Positions 51,272 to 58,807 of a stretch of DNA of 64,000 nt are shown here, in pieces; position 1 is the stretch's first letter; each line of letters begins with the position of its first letter. The position numbers were made by a program, and so were the translations under genes. The notes beneath the pieces were generated by a model. That model was not told the origin of the DNA, made no database searches, and saw only the letters and a list, made by a program, of their open reading frames with translations. This DNA comes from DASYLJ01 sp964432595 (lineage in GTDB: Bacteria; Desulfobacterota; Binatia; DP-6): assembly GCA_964432595.1 (NCBI GenBank), contig CAYSOF010000017.1, forward strand, positions 62,001 to 126,000. Reading direction: 5' to 3'.

Positions 51272-53677
51272 ATGCCCAGCCGCCGTCCGTATTTCGAGAT
51301 CTTCCTGCTCTCGCTCGCCGTCCTGCTCCTCGAGGTGAGCTACACGCGGATCTTCTCCTACAAGCTGGTCTACTTCTTCACCTACCTCATCATCGGCATA
51401 TCGCTGCTCGGCCTCGGCGCGGGCGGCGTGGCGGTCGCGATGATTCCCCGCCTGCGCCGCGCGGGCATCGCGAGCATTCCGTACTGTGCGCTCGTCGGCG
51501 CCGCGGGGGTGCTGATCGGCTACGTCGCCGTCTCGCAGATCCAGCTGAACGCCTTCGACCTCGTCGACGCCATCACCAAAGGGAATCGCGAGATCACCCT
51601 GACCGAGGGCGCGAAGCTGCTCGCGATCTGCTTCTCGCTCTTCGTGCCGTATCTCGCCGCGGGCATCGGCGTCGCGGTGATCTTCGCGACGGGCGCCTCG
51701 GCGATCAACCGGCTCTACTTCGTCGATCTCCTCGGCGCGGGACTCGCCTGCGCTCTCGCCGTGCCGCTGATGGCCACCATCTCGCCGCCCGGCTGCGTGT
51801 TCCTCGGCGGCGCCGCCGTCGCGCTCGCCGGCATGCGGCTCGCGTCGTCCGCGACGCGCGCCGTGCTCGGCGTCCTGGCCGTCGTGCTGTTCGTCGGCGC
51901 GGTCCAGCCCGGGCTGCTGCCCGACCCGGTGCCCGACAAGGTCAAGACGATGAGCCCGCAGAAGAAGACGGGCACCGTCGCCTTCTCCAAGTGGAGCCCC
52001 GTGTTCCGCGTCGACGTCGTCGACAACATGTTCGGCACGACCGACGTGAAGGTGCTGAGCCACGACGGCATGTGGGGCTCGGTGCTGCCGCACTGGGACG
52101 GCAAGCCGGAGTCGTGGAGCCGCTACGACGAGGACGTCCGCTCCTACCCGTTCCGCATGCTCGGCCCGAAGGCGCGCGTCGCCATCATCGGCGCCGCCGG
52201 CGGCAACGAGATCATGGCGTCGCTCTACTACGACGCCGCGGCGGTCACCGCGATCGAGCTGAACCCCGTCACCGTGTCGCTGCTGACGTCGGTCTTCCCC
52301 GACTGGGTCGGCAACATCACGCGCGACCCGCGCGTCGAGCTGGTGAACGCCGAGGGCCGCTCCTTCCTGATGAGCCGGCAGGACAAGTGGGACGTCATCT
52401 GGTTCGTCGCGCCCGACAGCTACGCGGCCATGAACGCCGCCACGTCGGGCGCCTACGTGCTCTCGGAGAGCTATCTCTACACGGTCGAGATGATCACCGA
52501 GAGCCTCGAGCATCTGTCCGACCGCGGCATCATCGTCACGCAGTTCGGCGAGGGCGACTTCGAGCACAAGCCGAACCGCACGGCGCGCTACCTCTCGACG
52601 GCGCGCGAGGCCTTCCGGCGCCTCGGCGTCGAGGACTTCGAGAAGCACGTGCTGGTGAGCAGCGCGCCCGGCTTCGTCTTCACGACGTCGACGATTCTCC
52701 TCAAGCGCGCGCCGTTCACGCCCGAGGAGGTCGCGCGCTTCGACGCGACGACGAAGACGTTCGACGGCGCCACCGTCCGCCACCTGCCCGGCGGCCCTCC
52801 CGGCGAGCACCCCGTCGACAAGGTCATCGACCTGCCGCCCGACCAGCTCGCCGACTGGTACGCGAACCACGAGTACGACCTGCGTCCGGTCACCGACGAC
52901 GCGCCGTTCTTCTGGCACTTCATGTCGTTCCGCGACGCGCTCCGCCCGCAGCCGAAGGTCGGCCTCTACTCGACCGAGGAAGGCATGGGCGAGCGCCTGC
53001 TGATGATCCTGCTCGTCGTCGCGATCATCCTCGCGACGCTCTTCCTGCTGGCCCCGCTGCTGCTCCAGCGCTCGCTGTGGCGCACGATCCCGTACAAGCC
53101 GAACGCGGCGCTGTACTTCGCGGGCCTCGGCCTCGGCTTCATGTTCATCGAGGTACCGCTGATCCAGCACCTGACGTTGTTCCTCGGCTATCCGACGTAC
53201 TCGCTCACCGTCACGCTGTTCGCGATCCTGCTGTCGACCGGGGCCGGCAGCTTCCTCAGCGAGAGCGTCCGCCTCCCTCGGCGCCAGTTCGCCCTGCTGC
53301 TCGGCGCGGCGCTCGTGGCACTCGTGCTCACGTACCAGCTCGCGCTGGGCCCGCTCCTCGCGCGCGGCGTAGGCTGGCCGTTTCCCGTGCGCGTCCTGCT
53401 GGCCGTCGTGCTGCTCTTCCCGCTCGGGCTCTGCCTGGGCGCCTTCATGCCGCTCGGGCTCCGCACCGTCGCGAGCCTGACGCCGCAATCGGAAGCCTAC
53501 GTCGCCTGGGCCTGGGCCGTGAACGGGTTCTGCTCGGTCGTCGCGTCGGTCATGTCGACGCTGCTGTCGATGGCCTTCGGCTTCGACACCGTGATGCTGA
53601 TCGCGCTCGTCCTCTACGGCGTCGCCATCGCCGCGCTCCTCCGCATCCCGGAGGCGGCGCCCGCTCACTCGACGTAG
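51272..53677 (+). CDS. Membrane protein with central spermidine-synthase-like domain
   Basis: The 801-residue protein has an N-terminal membrane block (about residues 1-225, about six segments), a central Rossmann domain (about 260-510) and a C-terminal membrane block (about 570-795, about seven segments). The central domain looks like spermidine synthase or a related methyltransferase: VAIIGAAGGNEIMASLYY and TAIELNPVTV match the nucleotide-binding loops. The catalytic region of true aminopropyltransferases (DSSDP-type) reads APDSYAAM here, so polyamine synthesis is unlikely. Such fused MFS-like/spermidine-synthase proteins are common and mostly uncharacterised. ATG 51272 fits the first segment. 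It is a lone plus-strand gene; its last 13 bases overlap the stop of the convergent gene. Confidence 0.78.
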   Translation: MPSRRPYFEIFLLSLAVLLLEVSYTRIFSYKLVYFFTYLIIGISLLGLGAGGVAVAMIPRLRRAGIASIPYCALVGAAGVLIGYVAVSQIQLNAFDLVDAITKGNREITLTEGAKLLAICFSLFVPYLAAGIGVAVIFATGASAINRLYFVDLLGAGLACALAVPLMATISPPGCVFLGGAAVALAGMRLASSATRAVLGVLAVVLFVGAVQPGLLPDPVPDKVKTMSPQKKTGTVAFSKWSPVFRVDVVDNMFGTTDVKVLSHDGMWGSVLPHWDGKPESWSRYDEDVRSYPFRMLGPKARVAIIGAAGGNEIMASLYYDAAAVTAIELNPVTVSLLTSVFPDWVGNITRDPRVELVNAEGRSFLMSRQDKWDVIWFVAPDSYAAMNAATSGAYVLSESYLYTVEMITESLEHLSDRGIIVTQFGEGDFEHKPNRTARYLSTAREAFRRLGVEDFEKHVLVSSAPGFVFTTSTILLKRAPFTPEEVARFDATTKTFDGATVRHLPGGPPGEHPVDKVIDLPPDQLADWYANHEYDLRPVTDDAPFFWHFMSFRDALRPQPKVGLYSTEEGMGERLLMILLVVAIILATLFLLAPLLLQRSLWRTIPYKPNAALYFAGLGLGFMFIEVPLIQHLTLFLGYPTYSLTVTLFAILLSTGAGSFLSESVRLPRRQFALLLGAALVALVLTYQLALGPLLARGVGWPFPVRVLLAVVLLFPLGLCLGAFMPLGLRTVASLTPQSEAYVAWAWAVNGFCSVVASVMSTLLSMAFGFDTVMLIALVLYGVAIAALLRIPEAAPAHST

Positions 53678-55710
53678 CCGAGCGCCTTCAGCTTCTCCAT
53701 CCGCTCGGGGTCGACGTCGCCCTGCACCGGCGAGCCGCCGGCGGCGCTCGCCCCGCTGCGGACGAAGGCCGCGATCGCCTCCGCGCCGGTCGTGACGGCC
53801 GGCGAGCCCGACGCCAGCGGCGCATGCTCGTCGGGATCGACGGTCCGGTCGAAGCACTGCGTGGAGCCGTCGCCCAGCGTCCCGATGCACGACGTCCGCT
53901 CGCGCCGCAGCGCCACGACGTCCACCTCCGCCGCCTCGACGCTCGAGATGGTCTCGCTGAAGACGCCGTCGCGCGCGAACGGCGGCCCGCCGTCGCGGAG
54001 CAACGGGACCAGGCTCGTGCCGTCGACGTCGTGCAACGGCGGCAATCCGACCAGGTCGAGGACGGTCGGCGCGACGTCCACCAGCGAGACGGCGGCCGGG
54101 ACGCGCGTGCCGGCCGGCACCGCCCCCGGCAGCCGCATCATGAGCGGAATGCGCACCGCCTCGTCGTGGAGCTGGAACAGATGCCAGCGCTGGCCGTGCT
54201 CCATGAACTCCTCGCCGTGGTCGGACGTGATCACGACGAGCGTGCGCTCGCGCAGCCCGAGCGCCGCGAGGCCGTCGAGGAACAGCGCGACCTCGTCGTC
54301 GATGTAGCGGATCTCCTGCTCGTAGCGGAGCTGCTCGACCTCGTCGTGGGTGTCCAGCATCCATGGCGGCTCGAACGCGCTGTCGTACGGCGGCGGCGGC
54401 ACGTACGGGTAGTGCACCTGGTAGGTGTGCAGGAAGAGGAAGAACGGCTCGTCGCGGTGCTGCGACAGCCACGTCAACCCGGCGTCGAAGATCGCGGCGG
54501 CGAATCCATCGGGCCGATGCAGGTCGGCGCTCTTGTTCTCCCGGTAGTAGTCGAAGCCGCGACGGATCCCGAGCTCGGGGACGACGAAGCCGTTCTCGGT
54601 GATGGCGGCCGTCGCGTAGCCGGCGCGCTGGAGCGCCTCGGTGAGCGTGGTTCGGTCCGGTGCCAGGTGGGTCAGCGGCGAGCGCACGCCGTGCGATCGG
54701 ACGTAGAGACCGGTCAGCATGCTCGTGTGCGCCGGCAGCGTGTGCGGCGCGGTCGTGACGGCGTTCTCGAAGATGACGCCGTTGCCGCCCATCTCGGCGT
54801 CGAGCCGCGGCGTCGTCGGCCGCTGGGCGCCGCCGCTCGACGTGCTGCGCGCCCGCATCGTATCGAGCGAGATCAGGACGACGCCGAGCGGCAGGTCGCC
54901 CGCCGGCGGCGCCAGGAGCGCCGGCTCGGACCACAGCGGCAGCGACGCGGTCATCCTCGCGTCGCCGCCGGCGACCGCGCGGGCGGCGAAGCGGAAGCGC
55001 ACGGCCTTCCCCGCCAGCGCCGCGAGCGGCACGCGCGGCTCGATCCAGCGGCGGTCCTCGGGGCGCCGCACGGGATCGAGCGTCTGCTCGAAGAGCGGCG
55101 TCTCGTGCCCGCCGTCGCCGATCGCGGTGACGGTGAACCGCACCGGCGCGGCGTCCGGGGTCCAGGCGGGCGGCTCGATGCCGAACGCGACCGTGAGCAC
55201 CGCATCCGGCGGCACCACGACCGGGTCGCTCGTCAGGTCGCGCGACGCGAGCTCCGGCGCCGCGCTCACCGCCGCCCCCATGAACGTCACGCCGGTGCGC
55301 TCGTCCACGGGCAGCGGGCCGATCCGGTGCACGCGATCGGGTGCGTCGCCCGGCAGCGCCACCGGCGGGCTCGTCACGACGCGGCCGTCGTCGAGCTTGC
55401 GGACGAGGCGGACGAAGTGCCACGGCGTCGACACCGTGTCGGCCGGCGCGGTACAGACCGCGACGGGATCGTCGGCGCGCCACGTGCACGGCGCCGGCGT
55501 CCCCGTCACCGACGACAGGGCGGGACGCGGCTCGCCGCCGATCTCGACGTAGGCGCCGCCGGCGAGCCCGGGAGCCAGGGGCGCCACGGACATCGCGGGC
55601 GCCAGCCGCGCGACGCGCACGAGGCCGCGCGACGGCGCCGCCGGCTCGGGCGCGGCCGGGGCGTGCGAGACGGCGAGGAGCAGCAGGAGGCTCGGCAGGA
55701 CGCGGCGCAT
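53665..55710 (-). CDS. Exported sulfatase-fold (alkaline phosphatase superfamily) protein, Thr nucleophile
   Basis: The 681-residue protein has a signal peptide (MRRVLPSLLLLLAVSHAPAA). Residues about 150-280 form a beta-rich accessory region ending LPLWSEPALLAPP. The catalytic domain starts VVLISLDTMRARSTSSG; the second metal site is ITSDHGEEFMEHG. The nucleophile region is TLPAHTSMLTG: Thr replaces the formylglycine Cys and His replaces Arg of C-x-P-x-R. The C-terminus LKALGYVE is shared by its paralogues. It is probably periplasmic and may be a phosphatase, phosphodiesterase or phosphotransferase on glycans. It is 61 bp downstream of a further paralogue in the same direction, so the two may be co-expressed. 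Confidence 0.8.
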   Translation of the reverse strand: MRRVLPSLLLLLAVSHAPAAPEPAAPSRGLVRVARLAPAMSVAPLAPGLAGGAYVEIGGEPRPALSSVTGTPAPCTWRADDPVAVCTAPADTVSTPWHFVRLVRKLDDGRVVTSPPVALPGDAPDRVHRIGPLPVDERTGVTFMGAAVSAAPELASRDLTSDPVVVPPDAVLTVAFGIEPPAWTPDAAPVRFTVTAIGDGGHETPLFEQTLDPVRRPEDRRWIEPRVPLAALAGKAVRFRFAARAVAGGDARMTASLPLWSEPALLAPPAGDLPLGVVLISLDTMRARSTSSGGAQRPTTPRLDAEMGGNGVIFENAVTTAPHTLPAHTSMLTGLYVRSHGVRSPLTHLAPDRTTLTEALQRAGYATAAITENGFVVPELGIRRGFDYYRENKSADLHRPDGFAAAIFDAGLTWLSQHRDEPFFLFLHTYQVHYPYVPPPPYDSAFEPPWMLDTHDEVEQLRYEQEIRYIDDEVALFLDGLAALGLRERTLVVITSDHGEEFMEHGQRWHLFQLHDEAVRIPLMMRLPGAVPAGTRVPAAVSLVDVAPTVLDLVGLPPLHDVDGTSLVPLLRDGGPPFARDGVFSETISSVEAAEVDVVALRRERTSCIGTLGDGSTQCFDRTVDPDEHAPLASGSPAVTTGAEAIAAFVRSGASAAGGSPVQGDVDPERMEKLKALGYVE

Positions 55711-55771
55711 TCAGGCGAGTCGAAAAACGGTAGCAGCCGGGCTCGTCCGACCGGAAGGGGAAATCGATGCG

Positions 55772-58003
55772 TCAGTCCGCATAGCCGAGCGCACGCAGCC
55801 GTCGCGCGGTCTCCGGATCGACGGGCGCCGCCGCGGTGGCGCCGCCGGCGGACTCGGGGAAGCGCCAGATCCACACCGTCACGGGCGCGCCCGCGACGGG
55901 AGTCGACGGCGGTGCGGCGGGCGCCAGGAGCGGCGGCATCTCGACCGGCCGGGCGAAGACGTCGCTCGCCGTGCGCCGGTAGGTGAACGGCACGCTCGGC
56001 GGCGCGGCGCCCGCGGCGCCCAGCCGGATCGCGGACGCGGGGAGCGTCCGCCCGTCGACGCGCACGTCGAACGTGAGGCCGGGATCGCTGCCGTCCTCCT
56101 GCAGCATGCCCTGGTCGAAGCGAAAGCCCACCGGCGCCGTTCCCACGGTGCCGGTCCAGCGCAGCGTCCGCTTCTGCTCGCTCGACACGAGCCGGTCGTC
56201 CGCGGCGAGGTCGATGCGGTCGGGGTTGTCCGGCACGCGGCCGCCCTCGTCGCTCGTCACCGTCACCTCGATGGCGTGCGAGGCGCCGTCACCCGCGACG
56301 GCGCGCACCTGATAGCCGAGCGTGCGCAGCGGCGCCCGCAGGGCGTCGAGCTCCGCCTGGAGCGCCGCGCGTACGGCGCCGAGCGCCGCGTCGCCGGCGC
56401 GGTCGTGACGCTCGCCGGGATCCGCCGCCAGGTCGTACAGCTCGACGCGGCCGTCCTCCACCGTCGTGACGAGCTTGTGCGTCGGCGTGCGGACGGCGAA
56501 GCGGTACGGAAAGCGGGGGTTCGCGGCGCGGGCGTGCAGCGACGGCGGCGACGTCTCGGCCGCGCCGCGCACCACCGGCAGCAGGCTGCGCCCCTCGAAG
56601 TCCGGAAACACCGGCAGTGTCAGGACGTCGGCGATCGTCGGCACGACGTCGATGGCGCGCACCATGTCGCCGACGACGGTGCCCGCATGCGCCTTCCCGG
56701 GCAGCCGCATCAGCAGCGGCACGTGCAGCAGCTCGTCGTAGAGCGACTGGCCGTGGAAGAAGCCGCCGTGGTCCCACAGCTCCTCGCCGTGGTCGGAGCT
56801 GACGACGACGAGCGTCCGATCGAGCAGCCCACGCTCCGCGAGTCCCGCGAGCAGCACGCCGATCTGCTCGTCGACGAAGCGGATCGCGCCGTCGTAGAGC
56901 GCCTCGACCTGCGCGCGATCGGCCGCGTCGAAGCCGCCGGCCGCGGCCGTCGTCGTGTCCTCGAAGCGGCGGCCGACGTCGCCGTCGTGCGCCGGATCGG
57001 CGAAGCGCAGGGCGGCCTCGCCGCGGATCGTGTAGGGCGTGTGCGCGTCGAGGTAGTGCAGATAGAGAGCGAACCGGCGATCGCGATGCGCGTCGATCCA
57101 GCGCAGCGCGGCGCGCGTGATCTTGTCGGCGCGCCAGACGCCCGACGTCACCGACGCGAACCCGTCGCGCGCGTAGAGCCGCAGCCAGCCTTCGAGATAC
57201 GGGTTGTGGACGATCGCTTTCGTGTCGGCCATGCCGCCCTGGACCAGGCTCGACATCAGCGTCGCTCGCGGCGGCGACGGGAACACGCGCGCCGAGAAGA
57301 ACTGCGGCAACGACGGCACGGTCATCGGCGCGCTCGTGAAGGCCTGCGCGAAGCGGACGCCGTCGCGGGCGAGCGCGTCGAGGGTCGGCGTCGTGTCGCG
57401 CGCGTAGCCGTACGCGCCCACGTGGTCGGCGCGGAGCGCGTCGATCGTGATGAACAGCAGGTTCGGGCGCGTCCGCTGGGCCTCGGCGTCGTAGAGCACC
57501 GGGCGGCTCACGAGCGCCGACGTGCGATTCACGCCGTTGGGATCGGCGGCCACCGTCAGCCGGAACTGCAGGACGCCCTCCCGGCCCGCGAGGCGCGCCA
57601 TGTCGACGTCGAGGTCGACCCAGCGCCTGTCGGCGGGGTTGCCGCGCACGTCGAGCACGCGCTCGGCGACGCGCTCGACGGTGCCGTCCGCGTTCTTGAA
57701 GTCGACGGTGAAGCGCGTGGGCTCGCTCTGCGGCAGGACGTCGGCGCCGAGGAACTGATCGAGCATCGCGACGCCGACGCGCAGGCGCGCGTGCGGCGGC
57801 ACGGTGATCGGCGCGTCGAACTGGTTCGGGATCGCGGTCGTGATGGCGGTGCGGTCGCGCCCCCACGCGCGCGCGGGTCCCGCGTGCCAGCTCGGGAACA
57901 GCGCGGCCTTCGGCGTCGTGCGGACCGTCTCGATGAGGTCGAGCGCGGCGGCGGGCGCGGCGAGCACCACGACCAGCAGCGCGGCGGCCCGCAGCCGCGT
58001 CAT
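55772..58003 (-). CDS. Exported sulfatase-fold (alkaline phosphatase superfamily) protein, Thr nucleophile
   Basis: The 743-residue protein starts MTRLRAAALLVVVLAAPAAA, a signal peptide. The accessory beta-rich region (about residues 50-165) has DRRWVDLDVDMARLAGREG. The catalytic domain starts LLFITIDALRADHVGAYGYA; VVSSDHGEELWDHGG is the second metal site. At the nucleophile position it has TVPSLPQFFSA: T-V-P-S-L instead of C-x-P-x-R. A C-terminal extension of about 200 residues precedes the terminal LRALGYAD. ATG 58001-58003 overlaps the stop of the upstream methyltransferase as ATGA, so translation is coupled. It is the longest of the four paralogues apart from none in its catalytic core; the added length is in the C-terminal extension. 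Confidence 0.8.
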   Translation of the reverse strand: MTRLRAAALLVVVLAAPAAALDLIETVRTTPKAALFPSWHAGPARAWGRDRTAITTAIPNQFDAPITVPPHARLRVGVAMLDQFLGADVLPQSEPTRFTVDFKNADGTVERVAERVLDVRGNPADRRWVDLDVDMARLAGREGVLQFRLTVAADPNGVNRTSALVSRPVLYDAEAQRTRPNLLFITIDALRADHVGAYGYARDTTPTLDALARDGVRFAQAFTSAPMTVPSLPQFFSARVFPSPPRATLMSSLVQGGMADTKAIVHNPYLEGWLRLYARDGFASVTSGVWRADKITRAALRWIDAHRDRRFALYLHYLDAHTPYTIRGEAALRFADPAHDGDVGRRFEDTTTAAAGGFDAADRAQVEALYDGAIRFVDEQIGVLLAGLAERGLLDRTLVVVSSDHGEELWDHGGFFHGQSLYDELLHVPLLMRLPGKAHAGTVVGDMVRAIDVVPTIADVLTLPVFPDFEGRSLLPVVRGAAETSPPSLHARAANPRFPYRFAVRTPTHKLVTTVEDGRVELYDLAADPGERHDRAGDAALGAVRAALQAELDALRAPLRTLGYQVRAVAGDGASHAIEVTVTSDEGGRVPDNPDRIDLAADDRLVSSEQKRTLRWTGTVGTAPVGFRFDQGMLQEDGSDPGLTFDVRVDGRTLPASAIRLGAAGAAPPSVPFTYRRTASDVFARPVEMPPLLAPAAPPSTPVAGAPVTVWIWRFPESAGGATAAAPVDPETARRLRALGYAD

Positions 58004-58782
58004 CGCCGCCACAGCACCAGCAGATCGAGCGGGCGCTCCATGTCGCGCCCGTGGACCGAGAAATCGTCGGGGCCGACCGTCGGCTGCCCGCCGCCGTCCT
58101 TGACGCGCCGGCGGACGAGCTGTGCCAGCACCGGGAAGACGCGCTTCACGACCACCTCGGGCAGCAGGTTGCGAATGCCCAGCGGATCGAGGCGGAGGAT
58201 CTTCTGGATCTGCGCGCCGCGCGCCGCCTCCCACGCGAGCACACGCTCCGACCCGTGCACGCCCAGCACCTCCGCGCCCGGCAGCACGGGCGCGACGAGC
58301 TCCCGCATCTCGGGCGCGGTCCACTCCCGCAGGTGATACGGGTTCTCCGACACCGACATGAGGCGATTCGGCGTCGTGACGACGAGCGTGCCGCCCGGCG
58401 CGGTACAGGCCGCGAGGCCGCGCAGGAAGCCGGCGGGGTCGTGCAGGTGCTCGATGACCTGGAAGCTCACGACCAGCTCGAACGTCTCGCCGAGCCGCTC
58501 GAGCTGCGTCAGGTCGTACGTGCGGTACTCGAGATTCGGCGCACGGTGCCGGGACTGCGCGATCGCGATCGCCTCCGCCTGGTCGAGCCCGCGCACACGC
58601 GCGGCGACCCCCGCCAGCATCGCGGCGCCGTAGCCCTCGCCGCAGCCGGCATCGAGCACGCTGCGCCCGCCCGCGAGCGTGGCGGCGTAGCGGTACGCCG
58701 CCAGGTGGCGCTGCATGTCGACGCTGAACTCGTCCGCCTCGCCGCCGGACAGGCGCTCGCCGGTGAACTGCGCATCGGCCAT
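58000..58782 (-). CDS. Class I SAM methyltransferase
   Basis: The 260-residue methyltransferase has LDAGCGEGYGAAMLAG as its SAM-binding loop, then VRGLDQAEA and SFQVIEHLHDPAGFLRGL. The pattern resembles methyltransferases of glycan and lipid clusters. The ATG at 58780-58782 is chosen because AGGAG (58793-58797) lies eight bases upstream; the open frame before it has no fold. A C-terminal basic region (KVVKR-like, VVVKRVFPVLAQLVRRRV) could touch the membrane. It is coupled by ATGA to the phosphatase/sulfatase-fold gene and lies 25 bp after the GT-C-HEAT gene, so the genes from 61681 down to 53665 are likely one operon. Confidence 0.82.
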   Translation of the reverse strand: MADAQFTGERLSGGEADEFSVDMQRHLAAYRYAATLAGGRSVLDAGCGEGYGAAMLAGVAARVRGLDQAEAIAIAQSRHRAPNLEYRTYDLTQLERLGETFELVVSFQVIEHLHDPAGFLRGLAACTAPGGTLVVTTPNRLMSVSENPYHLREWTAPEMRELVAPVLPGAEVLGVHGSERVLAWEAARGAQIQKILRLDPLGIRNLLPEVVVKRVFPVLAQLVRRRVKDGGGQPTVGPDDFSVHGRDMERPLDLLVLWRR

Positions 58783-58807
58783 TCGCTGGTCTCCTCTCGG
58801 ACGGCCG

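Noticed and set aside
51272..53677. Spermidine synthase (polyamine biosynthesis)
   Set aside because: The active-site motif is not conserved and the core is fused to membrane blocks with no polyamine genes nearby.
51086..55489. Very long minus-strand open frame (over 1,400 codons)
   Set aside because: It lies antisense to the spermidine-synthase-like gene and out of frame with the gene at 53665-55710; low-complexity composition and no motif.
49398..58003. Formylglycine-dependent sulfatases
   Set aside because: The three proteins here lack the C-x-P-x-R or S-x-P-x-R maturation motif; Thr occupies the nucleophile position.
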